Source of the DNA: Chryseobacterium gleum
GTDB taxonomy: Bacteria > Bacteroidota > Bacteroidia > Flavobacteriales_D > Crocinitomicaceae
Assembly (NCBI GenBank): GCA_943326315.2
Contig: CALPSU020000036.1
Span: 1-12,735, forward strand
DNA length: 12,735 bases
Reading direction: 5' to 3'
Shown in pieces: positions 6,413 to 12,735 of the stretch. Position numbers and translations under genes: made by a program. The notes under the pieces were generated by a model. It did not search any database, was not told the DNA's origin, and saw only the letters and a list, made by a program, of their open reading frames with translations. How positions within the stretch are numbered: position 1 is the first letter of the stretch; every line of letters begins with the position of its first letter.

Positions 6413-8023
6413 TTATAATTTTCTTAAAATAATATAAAAATTAATATCGGGTTTAAAATCTTCGATTTTATTTAGACTTTGATCTAGAATTCCCCAGTCT
6501 TCAGTTGGCTGAATCCATTGTCCATTCTCTAGTCTTAGTTTCATATTAAATCCTTTTACACATTCAGACCAGTGATAAAAAAGTTGATTATTTTCAATTT
6601 TATATTCAAGTACAGGAATATTATTTTTTCTTAAAAATTGATCAAAAAACAAATGGAAATCAATGCTAGTGAAACTACTAATATATTCTTCAATTTCTAA
6701 AGTAGTTACTGTTTTATGATAAAATTTACGATTTATTCCTCTTAACAATTGTCTAAATCGTTCGTCGTCATTCACCAATTGCCTTACCATATGAACCATA
6801 TTACTTCCTTTGTAATATATATCTATGTTGCCATTATTATTCACTCCATATTGACTAATAATTGGAGAATTATTTTTTATCAATTTCCTCAAACCAACTT
6901 CATAAGCATTACCAGCTTGAACACCAAATTCGCAATCTGTGAAAATTGTTTCAGAATAATTTGTAAAAGATTCATGAATCCAGGCATCTGCAATATCATT
7001 AGCAGTAATACTGTTTCCGAACCATTCGTGACCGCTTTCATGAATTAGAATAAAATCCCATTTTAATCCCCAATTAGACTCAGATAAATCTCTGCCCAAA
7101 TATCCATTTTCAAATTTATTACCATACGCAATTCCACTTTGGTGTTCCATACCTAGATAAGGAGCTTGTACCAATTTATAACCATCCGAATAAAATGGAT
7201 AAGGACCAAACCAATATTCAAAGCATTTTAGCATTTTAGGAACTTGTAAAAATTGAACTTTTGCTTTTTCTAATTCATAATCCAACACCCAATAATCACA
7301 ATTCAAAGGTCCTTTTTCACCTTTGTATAATTCACCAAAATGAACATACTTTCCAATATAAGGAATAATATTATAATTATTTATTGGATTTGAAACCATC
7401 CAAGTAGTTGAGATTAACCCATCAGAAAACGGCTTAGTTTCAACTAATTTCCCATTTGAAACTCCTACTAATGTATCCGATATTATCATTGTTAATGTTG
7501 AACCATTTTCAGGCTCATCACTTTGATGATCTTTACATGGAAACCAAGAACTTGCTCCTAAACCCTGACATGCGACTGTCATCCAAGGTCGACCATTTCC
7601 ATCTTTCGTCCAAATCCAACCGCCTTCCCAAGGAGCATTTTTAGCCTCTATAGGTTGACCGGAAAAATAGATTGTGATATATGAAAACTTTTCTTTTAAC
7701 GTATGATTTGTAAAATCTATCAAAACTACATTTCCATTTGTTCGATAATCAAGTTTCAAATCAGCTAAAAATATAGAATCCACTTTCATAGGTGATTGTA
7801 AATCAATTTGCATACTAGAATCAATTCTCACAACCTCAAACAAAATCGTATTTTTGCCTTTTATAGTTTTCGTTAAATAATCTGGCTGAATCGTAATATC
7901 ATATTTCAAAACATTCCACCACGAACGCTCTTTATTTATAGATCCTCGCAAAGTATCTTCGTGAGAAAACATAGATTGCCCAAAGGAAATAAAAGGAAAT
8001 AAAATTACAAATAACAATCTCAT
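6413..8023 (-). CDS. Secreted M1 family zinc metallopeptidase (aminopeptidase)
   Basis: The 536-residue protein begins with a signal peptide (MRLLFVILFPFISFGQS, cleavage near 15-17), so it is exported. The zinc site of M1 peptidases is intact: HESGH (328-332) with the third ligand Glu351 in WIHESFTNYSE. YYKGSNMVHMVRQL (403-416) places the catalytic tyrosine at 403 or 404. The substrate-recognition motif reads GMEHQ (291-295) in place of the classical GAMEN, a variant I recall from Bacteroidota members. An N-terminal beta domain (about 35-225) and the thermolysin-like domain (about 230-465) are present; a short tail of about 70 residues follows, without the large helical domain of PepN or ERAP and without an obvious type IX secretion signal. 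It probably trims N-terminal residues from peptides in the periplasm or outside. Two TACTTTTG boxes lie upstream. Confidence 0.94.
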   Translation of the reverse strand: MRLLFVILFPFISFGQSMFSHEDTLRGSINKERSWWNVLKYDITIQPDYLTKTIKGKNTILFEVVRIDSSMQIDLQSPMKVDSIFLADLKLDYRTNGNVVLIDFTNHTLKEKFSYITIYFSGQPIEAKNAPWEGGWIWTKDGNGRPWMTVACQGLGASSWFPCKDHQSDEPENGSTLTMIISDTLVGVSNGKLVETKPFSDGLISTTWMVSNPINNYNIIPYIGKYVHFGELYKGEKGPLNCDYWVLDYELEKAKVQFLQVPKMLKCFEYWFGPYPFYSDGYKLVQAPYLGMEHQSGIAYGNKFENGYLGRDLSESNWGLKWDFILIHESGHEWFGNSITANDIADAWIHESFTNYSETIFTDCEFGVQAGNAYEVGLRKLIKNNSPIISQYGVNNNGNIDIYYKGSNMVHMVRQLVNDDERFRQLLRGINRKFYHKTVTTLEIEEYISSFTSIDFHLFFDQFLRKNNIPVLEYKIENNQLFYHWSECVKGFNMKLRLENGQWIQPTEDWGILDQSLNKIEDFKPDINFYIILRKL

Positions 8024-8071
8024 ATCACCACTAATAATCTGATATTCAAATTAATAAAACAATTCAACATT

Positions 8072-8079
8072 CAAAAGTA
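8072..8079 (-). promoter_or_regulatory. Possible proximal -7 box for the M1 peptidase gene
   Basis: Minus-strand TACTTTTG matches TAnnTTTG and lies 48 bases before the start at 8023. No TTG is found at the right distance. It duplicates exactly the box at 8111-8118, which has better spacing. Confidence 0.4.
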
Positions 8080-8110
8080 ATAAGTATTTCTAAAATTCAG
8101 TCATTTATTA

Positions 8111-8140
8111 CAAAAGTATAAATAATGAAACCATAGACAA
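8111..8140 (-). promoter_or_regulatory. Predicted promoter for the M1 peptidase gene
   Basis: On the minus strand TTG (8140-8138) and TACTTTTG (8118-8111) are separated by 19 bases, matching both the elements and the spacing of the Bacteroidota TTG / TAnnTTTG promoter. This is the only site in the window where both halves are in register. It would give a leader of about 80 bases before the start at 8023. Confidence 0.55.
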
Positions 8141-8224
8141 TTAACAATATTTGACACTAGAAATACCATATATTAATATAATTGTCGATGTTTTTTAATA
8201 TTTTTAACCCTTGAAAATTTCATC

Positions 8225-8232
8225 CAAAGATA
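8225..8232 (-). promoter_or_regulatory. TATCTTTG box in the divergent spacer
   Basis: On the minus strand this reads TATCTTTG, the same box as before efp and the 4236 cluster. It is only 15 bases upstream of the S41 protease start but points the other way, about 200 bases from the M1 peptidase. It could be a distal minus-strand promoter, or a chance match in A/T-rich DNA. Confidence 0.3.
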
Positions 8233-8247
8233 TATCTATATAATAAT

Positions 8248-9846
8248 ATGACTCGATTTCTTTTTACTCTTATACTAATTTCAATAAGTTCATACGGTTT
8301 TAATCAAGTTAATTCTTCAAAAATAAACACAAGTCAAAAATTTGACGAAGTACTTACATACATTAACAAAATGTATGTTGATACGGTAAATGACAATCAA
8401 TTAACAGAAGCTGCAATAGTTGCGATGCTTGAAAAACTAGATCCTCATTCAGTTTACATTTCAAAAGAAGAAGTAGATGGTGCAAATCAGCAAATAGATG
8501 GAAGTTTTGTTGGGGTTGGAATACGCTTTCAAATCTTAAAAGACACATTAATGGTTGTCGCAACTATACCTGGTGGTCCATCCGAAAAACTTGGCATCTT
8601 ACCTGGTGATAAAATCATTCGTGTTGAAGGAAAAAATCTAGCAGGAATTGGATTAAAAACTACGCAAGTTAGAGAACATTTAATGGGTGAATTAGGCTCA
8701 AAAGTGAAATTAGAAATACTTAGACGCAACACTAAAAAACCTTTAAATTATGTTGTTACAAGAGATAGAATCCCTGTTAATTCAGTAGATTGTTACTATA
8801 TGGTAACTCCAGAGATTGGATACATTAAATTAAATAGTTTTTCGAGATCAACAGTTGAAGAAATGCATAAAGGAATCAATGAGTTGAAATTAAAAGGAAT
8901 GAAAAACTTAATATTTGATCTACAAGGAAATGGTGGCGGATTATTATATGCAGCTCAGAAAGTTGCTGATGAATTTTTATCTAAGGACAAGTTAATTGTT
9001 TATTCTGAAGGCAGATCTCAACCAAGATCAGATTTAAAAGCAGGAGAAACTGGACTTTGGGAAGATGGTAAATTAATTCTATTGACAGATGAACATTCTG
9101 CATCAGCAAGCGAAATTGTTTCAGGAGCTATACAAGATTGGGATAGAGGATTAATAGTTGGAAGAAGGACTTTTGGAAAAGGACTTGTTCAAAGACCTAT
9201 AGATTTATCTGACGGCTCTCAAATAAGATTAACAATAGCTAGATATTACACTCCTGCTGGAAGATTTATTCAAAAATCATACGATGATAAAGAGGCATAC
9301 GAAAAAGATTTAACACAACGATATTTAAATGGAGAATTTCAACATGCCGATTCAATTCATTTACCAGATTCTTTGAAACATTTAACTTTAATTACAAAAA
9401 GAACTGTTTACAACGGTGGAGGAATTATGCCGGATGTATTTGTGCCTCTAGACACAGCTGACATAACTGATTATTTTAAACATATTATTCAAGGTGGACA
9501 CGTAAACAGTTTTGCTTTAACATATACGAATGAAAACAGGGATAAACTTTTAAAATTACACCCTTCATTCACAACATATAAAACTAATTTTAATTGTGAT
9601 GAAAAATTTATGACTGATTTTTTCGCTTATGTGAAAAAAGAAGATCCAAAATTAGAATTTAATAAAGAAGAATATAAAACAAGTGAAAAGCTTATTAAAT
9701 TAAGATTAAAATCATTATTAGCTCAAGATTTATGGGGATATAATGAGTTTTTTCAAATTTATAATGATTCAAATGAAGTTTTACAAAAGGCTATAAAAAT
9801 TCTAGAGTTAAATGAATATGACTCAATGAATTTAGATAAAAAATAA
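8248..9846 (+). CDS. S41 family carboxy-terminal processing protease (CtpA-like)
   Basis: The 532-residue protein has a signal peptide (about 1-19) and is expected in the periplasm. A PDZ domain spans roughly 80-165 (GVGIRFQ, then PGGPSEKLGILPGDKIIRVEG), which in this family binds the C-terminal tail of substrates. The peptidase domain follows, with GYIKLNSFS (191-199), LIFDLQGNGGG (221-231) and the catalytic dyad: Ser286 in DEHSASASEIVSG and Lys311 in RRTFGKGLVQ, at the 25-residue spacing seen in D1 protease. A further 150 residues after the core are usual for Bacteroidota members. The enzyme is likely to cut envelope or exported proteins near the C-terminus. It is the first gene of a plus-strand operon, 21 bases before the DUF1573 lipoprotein. 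A clear promoter was not found. Confidence 0.96.
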   Translation: MTRFLFTLILISISSYGFNQVNSSKINTSQKFDEVLTYINKMYVDTVNDNQLTEAAIVAMLEKLDPHSVYISKEEVDGANQQIDGSFVGVGIRFQILKDTLMVVATIPGGPSEKLGILPGDKIIRVEGKNLAGIGLKTTQVREHLMGELGSKVKLEILRRNTKKPLNYVVTRDRIPVNSVDCYYMVTPEIGYIKLNSFSRSTVEEMHKGINELKLKGMKNLIFDLQGNGGGLLYAAQKVADEFLSKDKLIVYSEGRSQPRSDLKAGETGLWEDGKLILLTDEHSASASEIVSGAIQDWDRGLIVGRRTFGKGLVQRPIDLSDGSQIRLTIARYYTPAGRFIQKSYDDKEAYEKDLTQRYLNGEFQHADSIHLPDSLKHLTLITKRTVYNGGGIMPDVFVPLDTADITDYFKHIIQGGHVNSFALTYTNENRDKLLKLHPSFTTYKTNFNCDEKFMTDFFAYVKKEDPKLEFNKEEYKTSEKLIKLRLKSLLAQDLWGYNEFFQIYNDSNEVLQKAIKILELNEYDSMNLDKK

Positions 9847-9867
9847 AACAACTCTAAAAAAAATAGT

Positions 9868-10377
9868 ATGAAAAAACCATTTTACCTTGTAGCTAGTTTA
9901 TTTATTATTAGTTCATGCGGAGGAAATTCCTTCGAAGTTAAAAAACAATCAAAAAGTAATGATTCAGCTATAGCTGCTGGAAGTCAAAGTGAAGAAGAAT
10001 TGAACGAATCTTTGAAAGAAATAAAAAAAGAGGAAGAGGAAAGAGAACGTAAAGAATTAGAAACATACACTTCGTTATCTTTTAACGAAATGGAACATGA
10101 TTATGGTAATGTAAAATCTGAGACGGATAATGTAACTAATTTCATTGTTACGAATACAGGTAAAAATCCTTTAATTATTGAAAAAGTGGAAGCTAGTTGT
10201 GGTTGCACAACACCCGAAAAACCTGAAAAACCAATCTTACCTGGTAAATCTGATAAAATAAAAGTAGTCTTCCACCCAAAACCAGGACAAATTGGAGAAC
10301 AAAATAAAACTGTTACTGTAACATCGAATACATCGCCACGCTCTACCCTCTTGAAAATTAAAGCTTTTGTTAAGTAA
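9868..10377 (+). CDS. DUF1573 domain lipoprotein
   Basis: The 169-residue protein starts with a lipoprotein signal: a basic N-terminus, a hydrophobic stretch, and ISSC with the lipid-modified Cys17. Asn20 and the lack of an acidic cluster right after the cysteine do not settle which membrane or face it occupies. A highly charged glutamate-rich helix (about 42-66) follows. Then comes one DUF1573 domain (72-168) with HDYGNV (78-82), the NTGKNPLIIEKVEASCGCTTP run (96-116) and LPGKSDKIKVVF (124-135). The domain has an immunoglobulin-like fold common in Bacteroidota envelope proteins; its function is not established. The adjacent cysteines in SCGC could form a disulfide or bind metal, which is inference. 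It sits between the S41 protease (21 bases) and the sensor kinase (5 bases), so the three are probably co-transcribed. Confidence 0.93.
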   Translation: MKKPFYLVASLFIISSCGGNSFEVKKQSKSNDSAIAAGSQSEEELNESLKEIKKEEEERERKELETYTSLSFNEMEHDYGNVKSETDNVTNFIVTNTGKNPLIIEKVEASCGCTTPEKPEKPILPGKSDKIKVVFHPKPGQIGEQNKTVTVTSNTSPRSTLLKIKAFVK

Positions 10378-10382
10378 TCTAA

Positions 10383-12735
10383 ATGAAATTATTTTACATT
10401 GTTTTTATTATTTTAATAATTCCTTTTGCACTTTTATCGCAATCCAATATTCAAGGGACATATAAATTTAGAAATTACTCAATAGCTCAAGGACTTCCTA
10501 GCTCAGAAACATATGATATAGAGCAGGACAATGAAGGAAATATTTGGTTTGCAACTGATCGAGGTGTTGTAAAATATAATAGTAGATCATTTAAAACATA
10601 CACAAAAAAAGATGGATTAATTGATGATGTTGTTCTTCAAATCTATAAAGATCCATTTGGAAAACTTTGGTTTTTAACGATTGAAAATAGACTATGCTAT
10701 TATGATAATGGAAAAATTTATCCTTATAAATATAATGATCAGATATTAAAAAATATATCGCATAAAAAAAGCCATCCTGATAAAGATATTTTAATAAAAA
10801 AAAACGGAACATTATTTCTATCTATTAGGCCTATTGGAATCATAGAAATTGATATTAATGGTAAAAATAAAAGATTATATACTAAAACAGATAATCTAAC
10901 TGTCAAAACAATTCAAAATAAATCAATCTGGTCTTTATCATTTATTAATATAAATAAAAATCATAATTCATTAGATATTCAATTCAAACCAGACAATCAA
11001 CCACAAACATCTATTTTAAAACAAAAATTTAGATTTAATAAAATAATATCAACTATTGACAACAAAAGTTGCTATTTAATGTACGCAAATTCTGTATATG
11101 ATTTAAATCAAAATAAAAAAATATTAGAATTTACAAACTCTACTATTATACAAATAAAAAAAATTGACTCTAAACTTTGGGTTTCAAGTATAAAAAAAGG
11201 TGTAGGAATTTATAAATTAGATAATAAACCTAAATTACTAAGAACCTTTTTAAAAAATTATTCAGTTACAGATATTTTCAAAGATAATAATAGTGGTTAT
11301 TGGTTTTCAACATTAGAAAAAGGAGTTTTTTATATTCCTTCTATTGAAATTCAAAATTTCAATAGAAGGAATTCACTTTTTTTAGATGATATTAAAAATG
11401 TAAATGGTTTAAATGGAAACATTTACATCGGTTATATTGGAGATAATTATCAATCTATTCAAAACAATAAATGGTATAATCATATAGGAAATGGAACTGC
11501 ATATTCCCAATTTGGATATTCCGGTGAACATTTAATCCGTTCAAGTCCTATTGGAACTTATTTAGATCATAATAAAATAAGTAATTTATGGTTTAAAGAT
11601 TTGTACAGTGGAATTAATTATAGTATTGGTATTGGTAATGGAGTTTTAAAAATTTACCCCAATGGGAAATCTGAAAAACTAACTGATTTTGAAGCTGGTT
11701 TACATTTCCTTCATGAAATAATGTATGACGAAAAAAATGATATTTGGATTGGTGGATCAAAAGGACTATATAAATTTGATAATCATAAAATACTCCCTTA
11801 TAAACAATCCGAATTTAAATTTAGAGTCACTGACTTAAATTATTCAAAAAAATGGGGTAAATTAATAGCTACAAGGGAAAATGGAATATTTTGTTTATCA
11901 AATAATAAAATATCTAAATTAAAAATTTCACTAATTAGTAATTCTCTAAACTGTTTATTTAATGACAAAAACAATTGTTTATGGGTCGGAACCAACAAAG
12001 GTGTAAATATTTTAATTAAATCAAAAGATGGAAAAATTACAATTAAATATATTTCTAAAGAGCATGGAATCCTCTCCAATGAAATAACATCTATATTTGT
12101 TGACGATAAAAATGCATGGATTGGCACAAAAAGTGGACTTTCAAAAATAGAACTTAAAAAATTAAACACTGTTCAGTATGATTCAAAAATCAAGCTTTCT
12201 TCAATATTATTGAATAATAAAAAAAATATTAACCTATCAAAAAAAATATTAATCCCACATTTTGAAGATGTTGTTACTTTAAAATTTGGAGCAATCAATT
12301 TTATTACAAAAGGTTTATACAAATACAGATTTCAACCTTCATCCAATTGGAATTACATAACAAAACCAGAAATATTATTATACAATCCTGAAGATGGCAT
12401 TTATAATCTTGAAGTCTCTTTTTTAAATGATAACAACAAGTGGTCAAGTATCCAAAAAATAGTCAATTTTGAAATCACACCTCCCTTCTGGAAAACCATA
12501 TATTTCAGATTAATTATTTTAATAATTATTGTATATTGTGTATATTACCTAATTCAATTTAAAAAGAAACAATTTGAAACAAAACGAAAATTATTAATCT
12601 TAGAGCAAAAAGCATTGTTTGCTCAAATGAATCCACATTTCATTTTTAATACATTAAATTCAATACAAAGTTTTTTAATTTATAATGAAAATGACAAGGC
12701 TGAATATTTTTTATCTAAATTCTCAAAACTTTTAA
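10383..12735 (+). CDS. Hybrid-type membrane sensor: beta-propeller, Y_Y_Y domain and LytS-type histidine kinase (3' end cut)
   Basis: The frame stays open for 784 codons to the window edge. The start is firm because an in-frame TAA immediately precedes the ATG at 10383. In order: signal peptide (1-20); a periplasmic beta-propeller (about 25-600) with recurring blade ends such as NIWFATDRGVVKY (53-65), KLWFLT (94-99), GYWFSTLEKGVFYI (305-318), DIWIGGSKGLYKF (453-465), CLWVGTNKGVNI (532-543) and AWIGTKSGLSKI (578-589); a Y_Y_Y domain (about 627-700, ending ITPPFW); one membrane segment (about 704-725); a coiled coil (727-747); and the H-box QMNPHFIFNTLNS, with phospho-acceptor His752. This is the His_kinase (LytS/YehU) class, usually paired with a LytTR regulator. 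The ATP-binding domain lies beyond the window. It starts 5 bases after the DUF1573 stop, suggesting translational coupling. Its ligand is unknown. Confidence 0.93.
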   Translation, partial: MKLFYIVFIILIIPFALLSQSNIQGTYKFRNYSIAQGLPSSETYDIEQDNEGNIWFATDRGVVKYNSRSFKTYTKKDGLIDDVVLQIYKDPFGKLWFLTIENRLCYYDNGKIYPYKYNDQILKNISHKKSHPDKDILIKKNGTLFLSIRPIGIIEIDINGKNKRLYTKTDNLTVKTIQNKSIWSLSFININKNHNSLDIQFKPDNQPQTSILKQKFRFNKIISTIDNKSCYLMYANSVYDLNQNKKILEFTNSTIIQIKKIDSKLWVSSIKKGVGIYKLDNKPKLLRTFLKNYSVTDIFKDNNSGYWFSTLEKGVFYIPSIEIQNFNRRNSLFLDDIKNVNGLNGNIYIGYIGDNYQSIQNNKWYNHIGNGTAYSQFGYSGEHLIRSSPIGTYLDHNKISNLWFKDLYSGINYSIGIGNGVLKIYPNGKSEKLTDFEAGLHFLHEIMYDEKNDIWIGGSKGLYKFDNHKILPYKQSEFKFRVTDLNYSKKWGKLIATRENGIFCLSNNKISKLKISLISNSLNCLFNDKNNCLWVGTNKGVNILIKSKDGKITIKYISKEHGILSNEITSIFVDDKNAWIGTKSGLSKIELKKLNTVQYDSKIKLSSILLNNKKNINLSKKILIPHFEDVVTLKFGAINFITKGLYKYRFQPSSNWNYITKPEILLYNPEDGIYNLEVSFLNDNNKWSSIQKIVNFEITPPFWKTIYFRLIILIIIVYCVYYLIQFKKKQFETKRKLLILEQKALFAQMNPHFIFNTLNSIQSFLIYNENDKAEYFLSKFSKLL
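11334..11372. repeat. Perfect 18-bp inverted repeat with 3-base loop inside the kinase gene
   Basis: ATTCCTTCTATTGAAATT (11334-11351) is followed by CAA and then by its exact reverse complement (11355-11372). The unit is codon-aligned and encodes residues 318-330 of the propeller (IPSIEIQNFNRRN). The stem ends at the next bases, which do not pair. No U-run follows directly; ATTCACTTTTTTTAG comes after the stem. Confidence 0.9.

Noticed and set aside
6749..7048. Plus-strand open frame inside the M1 peptidase gene, rich in Ile and Asn
   Set aside because: It is the complement of the conserved zinc-site region and carries no family signal.
7456..7644. Plus-strand open frame inside the M1 peptidase gene
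   Set aside because: Short, no promoter or domain, and fully overlapped by the supported gene on the other strand.
8151..8182. TTGACA and TATAAT in the spacer before the S41 protease, resembling an E. coli sigma-70 promoter
   Set aside because: The spacing is 20 bases, and Bacteroidota use a different consensus; such matches are expected in A/T-rich spacers.
8363..8732. Two overlapping minus-strand open frames against the S41 protease gene
   Set aside because: They mirror the PDZ-coding region and overlap each other; neither resembles a protein family.
10591..10812. Minus-strand open frame against the sensor kinase gene
   Set aside because: Low-complexity Phe/Tyr/His product opposite a propeller blade; a shadow of the A/T-rich coding strand.
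11840..12169. Minus-strand open frame of 109 codons against the sensor kinase gene
   Set aside because: The plus strand encodes clear propeller blades here, and the minus product shows no domain.

Overview
The window looks like chromosomal DNA from a low-GC member of the Bacteroidota, most likely the Flavobacteriia. Four lines of evidence point there. The base composition is strongly A/T-rich. Promoter-like TAnnTTTG boxes, the -7 element of this phylum, precede several genes, while clear Shine-Dalgarno sites are missing. The gene families are typical of the group: DUF6526, a DUF1573 lipoprotein, an M1 peptidase with a GMEHQ motif, and a 'two-component propeller' histidine kinase. The best protein matches I can recall are also flavobacterial. 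The exact family cannot be fixed from the sequence alone; Crocinitomicaceae-like is only a lean. I see no mobile element, CRISPR array, tRNA or rRNA.

Layout. Bases 1-196 hold no clear gene. A minus-strand pair follows: a small LapA-like membrane protein (1694-1996), then a sodium:solute symporter (197-1675). A divergent promoter region at about 1997-2082 separates this pair from efp, elongation factor P (2083-2649), which ends in a strong intrinsic terminator. A GlcD-type FAD-linked oxidase (2742-4136) stands alone. A promoter box at 4170 opens a three-gene plus-strand cluster: a GIY-YIG-fold protein with altered catalytic positions, a YcxB-like membrane protein and a DUF6526 membrane protein. 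The cluster ends tail-to-tail, with a 4-base stop-codon overlap, against a minus-strand NarL/FixJ response regulator (5665-6348). Upstream of the regulator on the same strand is a secreted M1 aminopeptidase (6413-8023).

After a 224-base divergent spacer, a tight plus-strand operon runs to the right edge. It encodes an S41 carboxy-terminal processing protease (8248-9846), a DUF1573 lipoprotein (9868-10377) and a large membrane sensor kinase with a periplasmic beta-propeller. The kinase is cut by the window edge just after its phosphorylated-histidine motif.

Working together. Two envelope-proteolysis genes (M1 and S41) sit back to back. Each is next to a signalling gene on its own strand: M1 with a response regulator, S41 with a sensor kinase. 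A link between envelope proteolysis and signalling is possible but is inference only. Most genes here are ordinary family members. The least explained items are a perfect 18-bp inverted repeat inside the kinase coding sequence and the three-gene cluster of poorly characterised families at 4236-5668.
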